NCBI GenBank assembly: GCA_003342895.1
Contig: PTFA01000271.1
Coordinates: 993,252-1,057,251 of the forward strand
Direction of reading: 5' to 3'
DNA from: Casuarius casuarius
Taxonomy: Eukaryota; Chordata; Aves; Casuariiformes; Casuariidae
DNA length: 64,000 bases
Below the pieces are notes generated by a model, which had not been told where the DNA came from, made no database searches, and worked only from the letters and a program-made list of their open reading frames with translations. This document shows, piece after piece, positions 10,341 to 24,830 of this stretch; the stretch's first letter is position 1, and each line of letters begins with the position of its first letter. The position numbers and the translations under genes are program-made.

Positions 10341-13300
10341 TGGCATCATAAGAAGCATGCTTCATGCAGGAGAACTCATTGCCACAGATGGCAGAGACTT
10401 GATAGAGACGGCTGGACACTATGTGGCCATTGGGAATATCTATGGCTATAATGAATGACAATATACATTTGGGAAGAGAGCTCAAATCTCAGGTTCCACC
10501 ACTCCCCATGTTGTTGGGGACAGACTGGCCTACATTTGCTTACACTTTGTCTGGCCTGCGTTGCAGAGAGGAGACTGGATTTCAGCAGTCACAGCTCACC
10601 TGCAAAAGATGTTGGCTCTTGTCTATGAATATAATCCTTCCCTGTGAGATGCTGATGCTGCAAGACACAGTATCAGAGATCCTCCCTGTGAAACAGCCGG
10701 GTGCACTGATGCTCACGTATTTATATGGCTGCTCGCTAACCCTGCATGGAGTCTGGTGTTTTCTGCTGTGGCAGAGCAGAGACCTTTCCACGTGCTTGCT
10801 TGCCAAGTAGCATCACTTCCTTCCCTTGGCTGGAGACAGCAGTTCAGATGGAAAAACACTGCCAGTCCTGCTGTTCATCTTTGGTGCAAAGCCACCTTGG
10901 TTCTTGCACATATGCCTGTCCCTCCCAGTACACATGGATTTGTTAATGGGATCTGGAGGAAAAAAGGTGGGGGGAATGGCAAAAATGTGAGTTAGACACC
11001 AATATACTGTTTTCATCCTGTTTTTTCCAGACCAGCTGGAATTGTGCCCTTGATCTCATACTATGTCCCTGCATAAACAGGATCCTGTGACCATGCAGTG
11101 TCCTGTTGAGTTCAGTGGAAGGATTGCTTGAATACAGAGGGCCTTCTGCCTGCAGCTTTGTTGCAAAAGCAAAGGGTTGCACTGTAGTATTGCAGGTAAA
11201 GCGCTGCCTAACCCCACAACTTTGAGGTCTGGGCTGGTCTCCCAGGGGTCTGATGTGGAGTTGCACTGAAGTTCATAGCCCAGGACAGTGGCAAAACAGG
11301 AGATGCAGTTTCTTTTGAAGATGGAGCCAGTCATATCCCTTCCCAGAAAAGATCTCTGTGGTACAGAGAGAAAGAGCTTGGAATATATCCTTCAAAATAT
11401 TTGCTGAAGGTGTTGCTGTAACTGCCCAGGGAGTAAACCAGAGACTGTTGGTTCCCTTGCTTAGAAAGCTCTGTTTTTAAAGTGGTCTTTGCCAAGGCAC
11501 TGCCTGTTCTAAGGTTTATGTGTATGGGGGCATCTGTGTCCTGAGCTGCTCTTTGGAAGCAGATGAGAATCTGCGGAGTTTCACTGAAATAGTCTGAAAG
11601 GAAGAGCATTGACTTGTGGTACGCTGCGCTGCTGCTGGAAAGCACTTCCCCCCTGCTCCAGGGCTGCTGGCTTCATCCAAGAGATCTGTGACTGATCAAA
11701 ATCCTTTAGTGACAGGGAGGAAAGTGTACAGTGTCTTATTGCAGCTTTTCATATAAAGCAGTGTAATTTTGGGGGGCACTGCTGTTCCTGAAATGCTTTA
11801 TTCAACAAAACACTTCATTTTGTTCTTGAGAGTCTGTCTTGGAATAAAAATGGTGAAAGGACTCTTGGAGATGTTAGGGCAAGCAGGGAAACATTTTTAA
11901 GGAATCAATTAAACTTCATGTGCTTTTAAGGAATTTGGGATTGATTAAAAACATCATTTTCAGGGAGTTCATCTCATTCACGTCCCTTTTGTGTAGACTG
12001 TAAAGTGTCCTGCCTGCCAGGACTGCTTGTCTCAGTTCCTCCCTAGCGTGGCTGGGAACTGACAAGACTTGTCTCAGATCTGGGCAGTGCTGATCCCAGA
12101 GAAGTGTTTGCTTGGGAGCATGAAGCTGGCTTTTAAATGACTTGTGAGGTGTGCTGATCTTTGGGTGTGGGAGGGCACCTTGCTTAGACTGGAATCACAC
12201 AGACTTTGGGAAAGGCTTGTATTTTTTGGTTTTGTTCCCTGGTCCTGTTGATGCCTCTGGCAGCAGGGGGTTATAGCAGGGCTTACTGCCATGGCATCTG
12301 GAGTTAGGAGTTACCATGGTGCAGAGACCCCCCAAGTTGCATGTAACAGCTTCAGGGTGCTGCACCTATTGCAAAACCCCAGCTCTTGGCTGCCTGGGAT
12401 GCTGGTGTCTCCTGCCTTGCAGGGACTGATTTGGTCACTGCTGCTGGTGGGGCAGGCAGGGAGTAACCCATTTAGAACTGGTCTGTGCAACTGCGAGCTG
12501 GGTTGATGTGGCAGAGAAGGGGTTAAGCCCTCTGTGTTGCAGCACAGCATTGCCTTGGCTGGCTAGCAGGGCTGGCTGAGGGATTAACGGGCCTGAGCAT
12601 GGCCCCAGTGCTCAGTGGCCTTTGTTTGGTCCTGTCAGTGCAGATCAGGGGTGCTTGACAGTAAGCACAGGCACATTCCTGGATAACAACAGACATCCCC
12701 TCTAAGGCAGAGAGGGAGTGAGTTAAACTCAGGGGAAGGAGCAGAGATGGGAAACCTGCTGCAGAGGTATAGGGAGGGGTGGACGGACCTTGAGCAGAGG
12801 AGGGGAAGCCATGAGACACAGGAGTCTTGGCATGCTACAGACAGCAATGTTCGCTAGGTTTTTCTGTAGACCGTTTGAGCATCCTGCCTGATCTCCTAGC
12901 TATCTAACATCACCCAGTTAAAAGTACCAAGAGGTTCAGCTTGCACCACCAACAGAGATGGAGATACTGGTGGTGGTGAAGGCCTTAGGGTGGGATCAGG
13001 CAGGCTGATCTGGCCGGGTGACTCTGGAGGATGCAATTCAGAGACTGTCTTACTGCAGGGAGCCAGGTGGTTGGGATGAACCCAAGCAATCCTTGTCTCC
13101 TGGTGGCTTGGCCCCTCTGCTACCAACCCTCTCTGTGCTGCAGGTTCCAGAAGTGCCTCACCAAGTGGATGGTGCAAGAAGAGTTGAATTGCTCTAACAC
13201 GTGGTCACTTCTGCTTTCTTTGCTTTAAGTACTGGTGTTCTGGGGGGCTAGTAGTTCCTCTCACCCCTAGGTTGGTAGCTTCACTCTGTTTCCTTTAATA

Positions 13301-16300
13301 TAAGCAGTGCACCCTTGTGCTAGAGGTTGGTAGCACTGCTGCATCTCCAGAGTTGGTGCTTGGAGGTCAGCTGCAAACTTGCTGGCTGTAACTGCCTCTT
13401 CTAGCCAGGCATCTTGGCTCACTTGGTTACCTCTAATACAAACCTGATTTCACACTGGATTTTTTTGAGGAAGGCAAATAAAATAGCAACACGCTGCTTT
13501 GAGAGGCAGTTTGTCCACTCAGCATATCAATGGTGTGTCCCCAGGATATGCTGCAAGCTTCTGGTAGCTTTCTCCTAGCATGATGTCATGCATGCTTTAA
13601 GGATCAGACTTCAGCCCCTGTTTACATCACACAGTCAGTTTAAGCGGTGCCTATACAGCTTTGCCTCTCCAGTCTGCTTGCTTCTGAGCTGCTTGTGCAT
13701 CCTGCAGTCCTCTGCTGTAGCAGACCAGAAGTGTCCTGTTCTATCTGCACACGCATCCTTGGGCTATACACAGGAGACCTTGTTCCCCAGATGCTGTGCA
13801 TGCCTATGCCCTTGCTTCCAGTCAAGTTACTTGGAGCCCAGCTCAGCCAGGCTCCATGTTATTTCAGGACAGCAGTTTCTCCTGCAGAAGGGATTTGAAG
13901 GTGTTGCTCCTCCTGCTTCTGCAGGCATGTTCTTGGTGTAGTGCTCCCCAGCACTACTTTGGCAGTGCAAGCGCTCTGTACATCAGACCAGGTGCAGATG
14001 GAGGTGGCATGCTTGGTGCTGCATGTTGTTCCTCGGGCTGAGGAGCAATGTGCTGCTCTGCCTGTGAGCACTGCAAACTCAGGACATGCTCCTCTGCCAT
14101 TTCTATTTTTGTGTGGTGCTTTTCCAGGCACGCTTCCTGCTGCTCAGATTTGCCCTCCACCCCACAAACTAGCTGAATCTTTCTCGCTGCGACCTGAGCT
14201 TCCCAAGGCCAGACTTGCCATCATGTGAAGGAGCCTCTGGGGAGGCAGATTCTGTGTATGCTCAGTGCCTTAATGCAGGAGTAAGGTCTCATTCCAGTGG
14301 CCTCAGTGACTTAGGTGTAGCTAAGGCAAAGCACGTTGTGTCACTACCTCCTTGCCGAGCCTGGCTCTTCCCTAACCCTGGCATGGTAGTGTGAGCCTGA
14401 AGGATGGGGAGGCTGTAGTGAGCAGCATGAACAGAGGTGCTTGGGGGCAGCAGCTCTGCACTGCAGTGATTCCTGGAAGACTCAGGCTTGTAGCTCTCCC
14501 CAAATGCCCTGGATGTGCAAGATAGTTTCAGTTTTGGAAGCTGGAATCTCTTGTGTAATAGTTAAAGCTCTGGGAGTTGAATGTTCCCAAGCTCAGGTCC
14601 TGAAATTGAAAGAAGAGAACTTTTTTCTTCTCAGGGGACTCATTCCAGCCTGATTGCTGTTTGGATTTTAGATGTTCAGCAAAACAGTCCCTGGAAAATG
14701 ACTTTTGCACTGTAGTACAAGGCTTCCCGCAGGGATGTTTTTAATTCCAAATCACTGTTATTTTAATCAGCATACTTCTGTTTTCTAACTCTGGTTAGAG
14801 TTCCTCGCTTTGAAATCCTGCTAGATAATAGACTTATAAATATACTTTTTTATTCCTTAAAGCTTTCTGAATCAAAGCAAACCAGGTAGGGAGACCTGAA
14901 TAATCATTTTCCTAGACTTTTTTCTTTGAAAGTTACAGTACATAAAGCTGTCTGTAATCAGTGCATTCCTATATCTTGGAAAACATGATGGAGAAACTGT
15001 ACTGCTCTTCATGCCTCTCTTGAAGTGGTAGATAAAGGTTTGCGTACTTCAGGGGTATTGTTTATGTTCCTCTTTCTCTGGTGCGGTTTTGCAGGGGGGA
15101 TGTTGCAGTTCGGCTCCAAAGTGGAGTGGTCAGCACAGTCAGGTGGTGGAGCTGTGCTCGGAAACAACTCCGGTGTCGGTCTTCAGCAGGCCTGGCTATC
15201 CTCAGGGGACCATCTGCACCGCTGTTTCGCTTTGCAGTCAGCCTGTGTTGAATAGGGACCTTTACCTGCTGGCCTGAGGTTTTTTGCTCTGAGTTAGTGT
15301 TTTTCTTAGAGACAGAAGGCTGATATTAAGCTGGAGTAAGTACAGCCAGGAAAGGAGTGTCAAGGGCAGCCCACTCAATCTTCTACTAAATCTGTATTCA
15401 CCTTGGTGAGAGGGTGGAAGCCGAGAGCCCTTGAGATGAGGTTTGAATGAGGATGCCAAGCGGCTCGCTGCGGAAGTGAGGGAAGCGTGAGCTGCTGGCT
15501 TCCCTTTTGAAGATGGAGGTGTGATTTAATAGCTATAGGAAGGATCGGTGGGGCTGGTGGGCGTCAGCCTGCTCCTTGGAGAAAGGGGATAAACAACCCT
15601 ATGAAAATGGGCTGGCTTGTCTGTACCAGAGGCTTTCCGCTCAGACTCCCACGCAGCTGGTGCTGGGCTGCCTATAGGGAGTGTAAGACAGGCAAAGATG
15701 CATGTATGCTGTACTTGTTATTGCAGCTGAGCTGCTTATGATTAAATTATCAAAATACTGCACACTTGGCAATTACTTTCCAAAGGCAGGAAGATACCTT
15801 CCTGTTGCAGTGAGTTTACAGTCTGAAAGAGACTTTGTTGGCGTACCAGCCTGCAGGTTGCTGGGGCTGGGATCGGAGGAAAGGCTGGCTGCACAAGTAC
15901 AGAGGTCAAGCGTGATCCGGCAAACCTTGAGCTTGAATGTAGCAACAGTATGAAGGTCCCAAGCTTTTTTTACTTTGGAGTGTGTGACCCAAAACAATGG
16001 TCCTCTGGCCACCAGCAATGGTTAGTAAAGCAGGAGAGAAGTGGAGTGTCTGGTCCATTCCAGGCCACGTTTTGTCAGCTTAGGGGCAGAAAGGGAAATG
16101 GTATCCCATGCCTTTTTTCTTTTTTTCTTCCCTCTGTCCCTGAAATGAGTTTGATATGCCATGATTATATACCACATACTTGGCGTTGTAAGCCTTAACT
16201 AACACCACATGCTTGGAGAGTCTCAAATGCAGAGAATGATGTCTGTGTGCTCTATAAGTAAGTTCTAATGGGAATAGCATGCATAAACAGTGCAGATTAA

Positions 16301-17013
16301 TTAAAGATGTCCTGTACTGCAACAGAGAAGTCCAATTATGGAAGCAGTTTGCTCAGAGTCAGTAGCACTGCCTGGCTTATTAGCAAAGCATGAACTAAAA
16401 ATTTTCCAAGTGGAAATTGTTAATACTACTGAATTACCTGTTGGAACTGCCCTACTTCTGTAGAAGGAGACATACGTGAGAGCTGTACAGGTCCATGAGA
16501 GATCAGCTGGGTTTCTTCACATACAACTCATTCATTAAAGCACTTTATCAGGGAGCAATATAGTTTCTGTGTTTTAGCAACATAGGGCTCTGTACAGCAA
16601 ATGCTTGCTGTTAAATATTCTTTGTTACCTTTACAGAGACCTTTTGGCTTTGGAACCTTCAGTATACTTTTATCAAGATGTTTTGCCCTGAACTATTCCT
16701 GCTGCTGTTTAAGGGGCCCTCAAAGCCTGATGGTATCCTTGGGATTTTAGGGTTCCCACTCATCTGAGATACTCAGTCACCCTAAATTATTAGCAGGCTG
16801 CAGAATAATGGTGCTTCTTGTTTTGGGACTTGAAAGCCTGGTAGGTTCACTGTAGGAAATGTGGCCCAAGGGTTTTCTGGGGGTGATTCTTGGGATACAA
16901 ACACTTTCTGGTTAGGATCTGGACTGAATCTGGAAAAGTAGGTGGCTTGCCCAATGGAAATGGCTTTCATTTCACATAGCAGGGTGTATGTGGCTTGGGA
17001 TGAAAGGCAAAAC

Positions 17014-17030
17014 GGGGGGGGGGGGGGGGG
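17014..17030. repeat. Homopolymer, 17 G
   Basis: Seventeen consecutive G residues, preceded by AAAC and followed by AATCATT. Such a run can fold as a G-quadruplex and is likely length-variable and error-prone. Confidence 0.9.
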
Positions 17031-18573
17031 AATCATTATTGTCCTGAACCCAATCCTGTCTCTGTCACATCACTGTGCTGTAAATATCATCCCATTATCA
17101 CACCACAAATTCCCCTTAATCTTCTCTGCACACCACTGTATTTTCTTTCGATGAAACTTATCAGCAGAAACTCTACAGTCAGCATGAGCTAGTGCATCTT
17201 CCTCTGCTGTAGCCAGACTGACTCTGGGGCTGAGCAGGAGTGAAAGCTCATCCCACCCAAAGCTGTGCTGCTTGAGGAATGTCGCTGCAAGCAACTCTCC
17301 CCTTACAGCAAGACTATCTACTATTCATTTTGCTATACAAGAAAGATCCCTGCTGGAAAAATTTCAACATCCATTGAGAATTTGTCAGAAAGTTGATATT
17401 TTGCTTGACTTCAAATCCATAGAGTAAACTGAAATTTCAGCTCTGGAGCCTGTATAGGTTTGTCTTCCTCCCAAGAGAGTTGACAGAAAAATGTAACGAG
17501 AAAAGTGGAGCAGAGAACAGAAAGGCTGTATAGGATTCTAGAGGGGAAACAATCCACAGCATCAAATGGGTTTGACGAACTGCTGTGCCAAACCAAAGGT
17601 CACTGGGATGCAAACTCTGAGCTTCACTCACCTGTAGCAAGTTTCAAGAATGATAGTTAGTGATGGGCTCATTAAGTCAGTTTGTCTTGACATTAGAAAC
17701 TTGCTAAAAGGTTGGCTTCTAGTTTTCCGCAGAAAAAGCGGAACAACAGTTTGTTGGGAACAAAGCAAGGCCATGGCTCTGTTGCAGCTAGGACAGAGGG
17801 AACTGCTTTTAATATCTTGCAGGGTCTGGACCCTGCACATAGCAAATGGGGGTTGTTCATCTTTTTGCATGTTAGGCATCTTCCTTGTGTCAAAGTTTTG
17901 AAGGGGATGTGGCTTTGCTTCCACACCTGCAAGGCCTGCTTGCCAGATCTTTGATAACAGCCAGCACTTTTGTTACCCAGAGGACTTGACCCTTTCTGTC
18001 AGGGTGGGACAGTTCCTTCTGGTTAGAGAGCTGGAGGGGTTTAACCAGGATTGTTCTCAGGTAGTACATGTCAGGCTTTCCCATTAGTGAAGCAGGTCCA
18101 AAACTTGTGTGCATTTTCTTTTTTTGTTTAGCCGCAGCTAGAAGACTTTGCATTTATGATTTTTCCTGTCTAGTTTGTTCCTCTTCGTCACAGGCACATT
18201 TCTTTTTGGAATGACAATTACATGTCTTCAGGAGGAAATTCATGATGGAGCTGATTGTTCTTTTGATGGTTCCTGGGTTAGCAGTTGGGAGCATCATAGC
18301 CTGTTCATAAACACCCTTTCTGCCACAATGTGAGGATTTCCAGTTTTGGTCCTCTGTTCCTAGCAAACTTCTGTATGCCTTAAAGAAAGGGATTATGTGC
18401 ATCTGGCACATGACTCAGCACCCCAAGCTCTGCTTTATCTGAGACACAAATCATCGTAACTGGTTACAGAAGTGTCAGTATATTAAACTAATGTGCACTC
18501 TGTGATGTCTTTCCCAGTGCTGTGCAAGGAGTCTTGTGCATTTGGGACATCCTAGAGCTTGTTTGCACACGTG

Positions 18574-18588
18574 CACACACACACACAC
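18574..18588. repeat. Short CA microsatellite
   Basis: About seven CA units, preceded by the related words GCACACGTG. It is a simple repeat. Confidence 0.85.
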
Positions 18589-21500
18589 TCTCATGGACAC
18601 AGAGCATTAGGGGGGGAAAGGTATCAGTTGCATTCACTGAGTCCTTCCGAGTTCCCCACTGGAAGAAAACTTGGCAAAAGTATGGCATCCTGAATTTGTA
18701 AATGTTTGCTTCTTTGTTCACATTTGCTCATATCCCTGGAGGAATGAAGTCATTTATTTGATTTGCCCTGCTGCTTCACACTCATACTTATGAATGGTAG
18801 AGAACAAGACTGAGTATGAATAGTCTGGCACATGTGGTTTTGAAAGACGTGTTCACTTGCACATTAGTGTCCGGATAGAGTAGCTGGCTCTGAAATCCTA
18901 TCAGTAAGGCCTTTGAGTAACTTAAAACCTTTCTAGTAGATGCTTAAAATTTCTTCCACACTGACATTGTGTAAGCTGCTGCTGAAGTTTCATTACCTCA
19001 GTAACCACAGAAAAGCAGCCTGCCTCTTGACTGAAACTTTCCCCACAAAGGTCTGGATTCACTTTTTATTTTTTCCTTGAATGCAGAGCACAGCTTATTG
19101 TAGTCTAAATACAGGGTGGAAGACCAAGATCGCATATGGATCTGGGTGGTAGTTGTGCTAAAGATGAATATGGCTGTGTCCTGTCAGCTGGCTACATCTC
19201 AGCATCTTTGCATTAAATATGGAAGGTGACCTGTATAATTTTCAACATAAATAGGATATTCAGTGCTTTCTTTAGAGTAGCTTTTAAAAGACTAGACCCT
19301 AATCAAGGAACAGCTGCTGTTTCATGGCCAGTTCTTGGTATTTTCCATGCTTTAAATAACCACAGAGCGTTGTGCCATGCTCTGGTGAGAGCCCACACTT
19401 CTGCCTTCCCTCTTAGCTCTGCCAAAGCTGTTCTCCCACAGACCTCCAGAGACTTGCTTCTGCCTTCGCTTGGACATTGGTAGGTTTAGTGAGGCATCAT
19501 GACTTAGGCAGTCACAAGGTTTCTTCTGCCATGTGCAGACTTCCATGAGGGTCAGAGGGACTTCAGCCTACCCACTACTGCCCACGTTGTCCTTGGCATG
19601 GGCGCACCATTCCCCTTTTCACCACCAGCCCCCATCAAGGTGGCTTCTGACCTGACTCTTCCTGCTGCTGGTTGCACAGGTCAGAAGAGTTTCCCAAGAA
19701 TTAAACTATTTTTTTAACACAGCCTTTCATCTTGGCAGTTTCACACAAGGAGGTAGTGACAGCGTACGACATTGTTTCATAGAGGTGGCTCTGCAACCTG
19801 CCTTGTTGCGTTTATCAAAAAAAGTATGCTTGTATGTCAGATTCCCTGAGAAGGTTTTATAGAGGTCCTCTAGGAGCTCCTTTTGGGTGTTACAGTTTCC
19901 CAGAAATGGACCACAGCTGGGCCTTCGGCATGTGTAAAATGTTTGTCGTCTCCTAAAAATTTTTAGCCAAACCTGTGCCAGAGGCCAATACAATGAGCTT
20001 CTGAGCACTTTTTCTTCTTATGGGATACTTCTAGGACTCTTCAGTATTGGAAAAGACTTTGATTTCTGTCCCCTCTTGACATTCCCTACCTCCAAACTTT
20101 TTTATGCTGTCCGGCCTGACCCCAAACAACTGAAATCAGTGGCAGAATGATAATCAAGTTAGTTTTTTGGATTGAACCCCTTGGATACTCAGTTTAGGTA
20201 CAGTCAAGTTCTACTTGACAATGCTTGGAGAGAGGCAAATAAAGATCTTTTTAGACAGCTCACAAGTCTAGTAAGACACCAGGTATTGCATTATATGTGT
20301 CTCCTCAGACGCTCTCATTTTCAGATTTTTTTTATTCAGACACCTATAAAATAAAGGGATTATCTTTGGCACAAGATCATTCCTATTTTAGAAGCATGCA
20401 GAGCTTCTCCAAATGCTGCAGTTACTGCTGCTGGGGGAATCTGTGCCAGGCAGCTGCTCTTTGTTTTTAGGGAATTTGAGAAGTTCATAGTACTTAGTGT
20501 TTTATGTTTACTAAAGCCTCTGTTTTCTTCCTTGGAAGTTTGTTAATCAGACTATTTCTTATTTAAGCAGCAAGGTGGCAATCAGACAAAAATGATTTGT
20601 TATTTGCTCATATCCGATACAAAGTTGTTGAAGTATGAAGAGAAGATGATGAGAGGATTTCTTGGTACTGAGAAGAAAAAGCTATTACTCTTATGTGCTG
20701 TAGGGGGTCTGAGGCAAGCAGCTTACCTTAGCTGAGAAAATAAGCGCACAGAGTTCATTTAACAGCCTTCCTGTTCATAGTGGTGATGTTTTTCTCCCCC
20801 TGACCCTGGGGCTAACTATGTTTTAGTGTGTAACCTGCTCAGAGCCAGTGGGAGCTACTGCTCCATGCTAATGCATGCAACGCTCAAAGCCAGTAGCAAT
20901 GTTAGAAACTTCTGGAGTTGGTGGACTTTTTGTCTTAAACAGCCCACATTGCTTGCGTTGATGTGGTAGATAAATTACTGAGAGCATACAAATTTGGCAG
21001 GGTGAAACAAGGAGTGAGAGTTACCTGTTCTTAGTCTGTGAACTGTGGGTGGAATCTACCTGGCATCAGGCACCCACCACCCAAATAAAAATGAAAAGGT
21101 TGGAAGAGGCTAAAAGTTTGATCACAAACTTTGCCGCAGCTCATATCACCAATTGTTAGAGTTATTCAATTTGAGGGGAAAAAAAGGCTAAATGGCCCCA
21201 GTAAACTGCTAGGTTTTTTACATTTTTAGAAGGCAACGGCAAACTGACAGAGCAGCGCTGTGCCCTGCTCCAGACACTGTGGGTCTCAAATGATCTGAAT
21301 CTCTACATCTTTCTTCATTCTTAAATTGATTAGTCAGGTAGGTACAGCTGTTCAAATTCATTTGCAGGTGGGAGAGTTGGCTGTACAAAACTTTCATTGC
21401 AGATAACTGCATAAAGGAGGTGGCTTTCACAGCACTCCTGGGGATCAGGCTGAATTGTGTGTGTTGGCAGGTAGACAAGAATTATCTCTTCATTAGTAAG

Positions 21501-24129
21501 CTGTAAATGCTGGATCTAAATTTGCTGTGGGCAGCAGGTGTGAATTGCCATCTGCAATTCATATGATGTTGCTGTTCTTCTGTATCTCATTCACATACCA
21601 TCTGTTATCTTGTTAATGAGTGCAATTGCTTATGTCCAAACTGTGAGTCAGATTAGACCTAGCTGAATCTGAGTAGGGTCTAAGGGGGGAATGAGTCTTG
21701 GTCTTTCCTTAATACTAAATATTTCCAAGATGGAGGTTTGCCACCTCTTTCAGCAGAGGTTGTCACTCTGGATGTCTAAAGCTCAGTGTGCAGTGGGCAG
21801 GGCAATGAAGTCATGTTGCCATAAAAGCTGTGACACTAGAACTGCAGGACTCTGGAAAATACTCTTATTTCATCTCCCGTTGCATTACACTGCATGCCTA
21901 AGAGCCTGGCTGTGCCACAACTGCACATTTTTGCAAGGGGAGGAGGAGGCTCTCATTTACCGCAGATGCTGATCTTACTCCCTTATAGTTTGCTGAGTCA
22001 ATCAGATGCAGCCCAGAGATGATGTGGGTCAAATCTGACTTCCCAGGTTTTCCCACCCCTGCAGAGCTCCCAGTTGGTCATTGTGGTTGCAGCCCAAAAT
22101 AGTTTTAAGGGTCTTGATTCATCACCAGCTATCTTCTCCAGGGAAAGGACAGAGAAAGGACCTGGATTCTTGTGTCTTTTCCATGCAAGAAGCATGGCTG
22201 AGCCTATGGTTTCAGAAGCTATTTACCTAAAGCTCTGCTGCATGGGCATGCAATGTAAGTGATCTGGGAACTGCTCCCCAGCTCCTAGCCCTTCACACGG
22301 ATGTGGAGATCACCACTGCAGGGTTGTGTCAACAGAAGTGACACTGAGTACATCAGAGTAGAAATACTTATGTGGCTTTGCCTGGAAAGTCACAGAATGG
22401 ACTGAACCTTCATTGAGAAGCATTTGGTCACAGTGTTTTGAAAGCAGAAGCCTGAAGTTTGGCCTCTCATCCCATAGCTAGGTAAGTTTTTTCAGAAGCC
22501 CTGAACACTGAAAGCTGCCTTGAAACCTCACACTGAAGTTTGAAAGGAAAACATTGGTGTTAGTATCTGGGAGAGAGGATCTCGCATTCCTGCTTCAGTC
22601 TCAGGGAGGAAGGACACTTTCTGGCCGCAATGTTTCTGATCCATGTGTTGCTGCAGTGCCTGGAGCTAGGAAACCTTGCTAGGCTGAGAAATTGCTGTAG
22701 TGCTGGTACAGAAAGGCAGATGGAGGAGATGCTGGAAGACCCCCGTGTTACAACAGTTGTACAAAAGACATTATTTCCAGGAAGAGAGTAGCTATACTTC
22801 TTTCACAGCTTCAGTTATAAGCAACCAGCCTGGATTGGAGCCTGGAAAATGTAGAGAGTCATGGGCTTTTTCATCCTATGTTGTGCACAGCCTCTTCATC
22901 TGGTTGTTGGCCCCTTGAGAAAGAGCAGAGCTCTGGTTTATTTTCCAGCTCGCAGCCAAGTCAGTCTAGTTCTGTGGAAATGGGATCCGCACGGAAGAAA
23001 AATAGAGGGTGTTGGTTTTTCTTTGCCATTTATATTGCTGGAGAAGAGTACATGGAGGATTTGAAAGGAGACGGGTATATCATCCCCTGATTAATGTGAA
23101 TTATCTAGTGTGAGATGAATCTGTTTCCTTTGGCTATTTTTATCCTAAAAGGTGTGAAATGCTAATCTGAATTTCATCAAGCAATCTGATTTTTCTCACA
23201 CAACAGATGCTTCAGCTGAATCAGCATGATGTTGTGAGCAAACAAAATCAGAGGCTGTATGGGAGTTCTGTGTGAGAGGCTGAAGTTTCAGGTACAGGCT
23301 GAGGAGAAGGCTAGTTAAGTCGGTGGTGACTATGCCATTGACTTCAAGGTCAGGATTTCAACTGCAGAGTTCAGATAAGCACCTACTAGTGATGCATCTA
23401 GTGTGTAGAGATCTAGTTGACAGCATAAATAGCTGCCTGCCTGTGCTTGACACGTTGGTCTAGCACTACAGATTGATTTTTCTGCTTCCGTGTCTTCCAA
23501 GATACCTATAACATCAGTTAAACAACTCTTTTCATCAACCTCTTTTCTAGGTCTGTGTTGTTGGATACAGTGGGTGCCAGGGAGCAACACTAAATCAGAG
23601 GTCACATAGTGCCTGGAAAACACACTGGTTCTTTGACTTCTGGTTTCAGGAGGAGTCAAAGTTGGAAGAGAATCAGTTTCTTACCTGGAATTTCCTGTTT
23701 GGGTGGTAGAGAGGTTGTTAGGAATTCCAATCTTAATTAAGAATTTTCTGTTTCAATTAAGATACCTTTCAGATAAACTTGAGTCGCATTCCAGATGTCA
23801 TAAACTCTTCCCTGCAGTTCTGTTCAGCTGAGTTCATTTAAAGCTCCTTGCAATAACAGCCTATTAACATGCAATGCAGAAACCACATTTAGATTTTTCT
23901 AGTGAGAAAACCTGCTTGTCCTGGCTTTTTATTGCTGTTATTACTTTTAATAACATTGTGTACACTGGAAAACAGATGATTAATGATGGTGGGAAGAGGG
24001 GCTTGTTTTTGTTTTTTGTTTTTTAGGAAGCTGACACAAGAACAGCTGTGTCCAGTTAGAATAAGTCCCCAACAGTGGCCAGTAGTGGACATTGAGGGGA
24101 GGGTAGAAGAGCAGAGGAAAAACTTGTGA

Positions 24130-24830
24130 TACTTCCCTCAGATATTCTCCTAGCCTCCAGAACTTGTCTCTGGGACATCCTAAATCTAAAATTGTTTTTT
24201 GTGCATATGAGAGCCTTCACTGGATCTCTCCTCCATGGGCTTGTCTGGTTGCTTTTGAATCTACATAAAGGCTTTGCATCTGAAACCTCCTTCAGCGAGG
24301 AGTTCCCGGTGTAGTGACATCCTGTGCAAAGGCTTGCCTTTTTGCCTTTGATTTGATACTCTCACCTCCTCCTTTCTCTTGGTGACCCTAATTCCTGAAT
24401 GGGAAGAAACTGAAATGTCATTCACTATTCAGCTTAGGTTGCTAAGGACTTTGTTGATCTTCCTATGTGATCCTCAAACATCTGTCTTTCAGGTTGAAGA
24501 ATGCTAGTTTACTTTGGTCTTTTTTGAGAAGCAGGGAGCAGAAGCACAGGCAGTATTTGAGATGTGGGTATATAATGTCATAGGGATGTTCACTATTACT
24601 TTCTTAATTGCTCACTTTACATTTCCTCTTTTGAGCACCACTGAGCCCTGAGCTGATGTTTTTGTTGAACATGTTATAACCCCAAGATCTTGTTCCAGTC
24701 ATAATAGTCAGCTGAGAGGCTATTCTGTATATTCAGGTATGGCAGTCTGTGGTGTTGAAATGCTAGTGAAACCCATAATGCTGGACATCAAGCTAACTAC
24801 CTTTACTTTTTCTGGGCTATCATATTTTCA
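24130..24830 (-). repeat. CR1-type LINE fragment, old and diverged, reverse orientation
   Basis: On the plus strand the sequence follows the complement of a CR1 3' region. AGTATTTGAGATGTGGGTAT near 24554 corresponds to the CR1 words agtattcaagatgtgggtgt. TAATGTCATAGGGATGTTC, TTGAGCACCACTGAGC, TGATGTTTTTGTTGAACATG and ATAACCCCAAGATCTTG follow in the consensus order (cagaactatccacaatgaccccaagatct-type). The core 24540-24730 is secure; the outer limits are estimates. The copy has many stops and indels and is inactive. Confidence 0.75.

Larger units (their letters stand above)
10341..24129. other. Intronic sequence with simple repeats only
   Basis: Nearly 14 kb in which I recognise no exon, RNA gene or transposon family with confidence. 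It contains a G17 run at 17014 and a short CA repeat at 18574. Near 15805-15830 the words GAGTTTACAGTCTGAAA weakly recall a part of sauropsid MIR-like SINEs, too short to call. Confidence 0.5.

Noticed and set aside
15800..15835. GAGTTTACAGTCTGAAA as part of a sauropsid MIR-like SINE
   Set aside because: The matching stretch is under 20 bases and the flanks do not continue the consensus.
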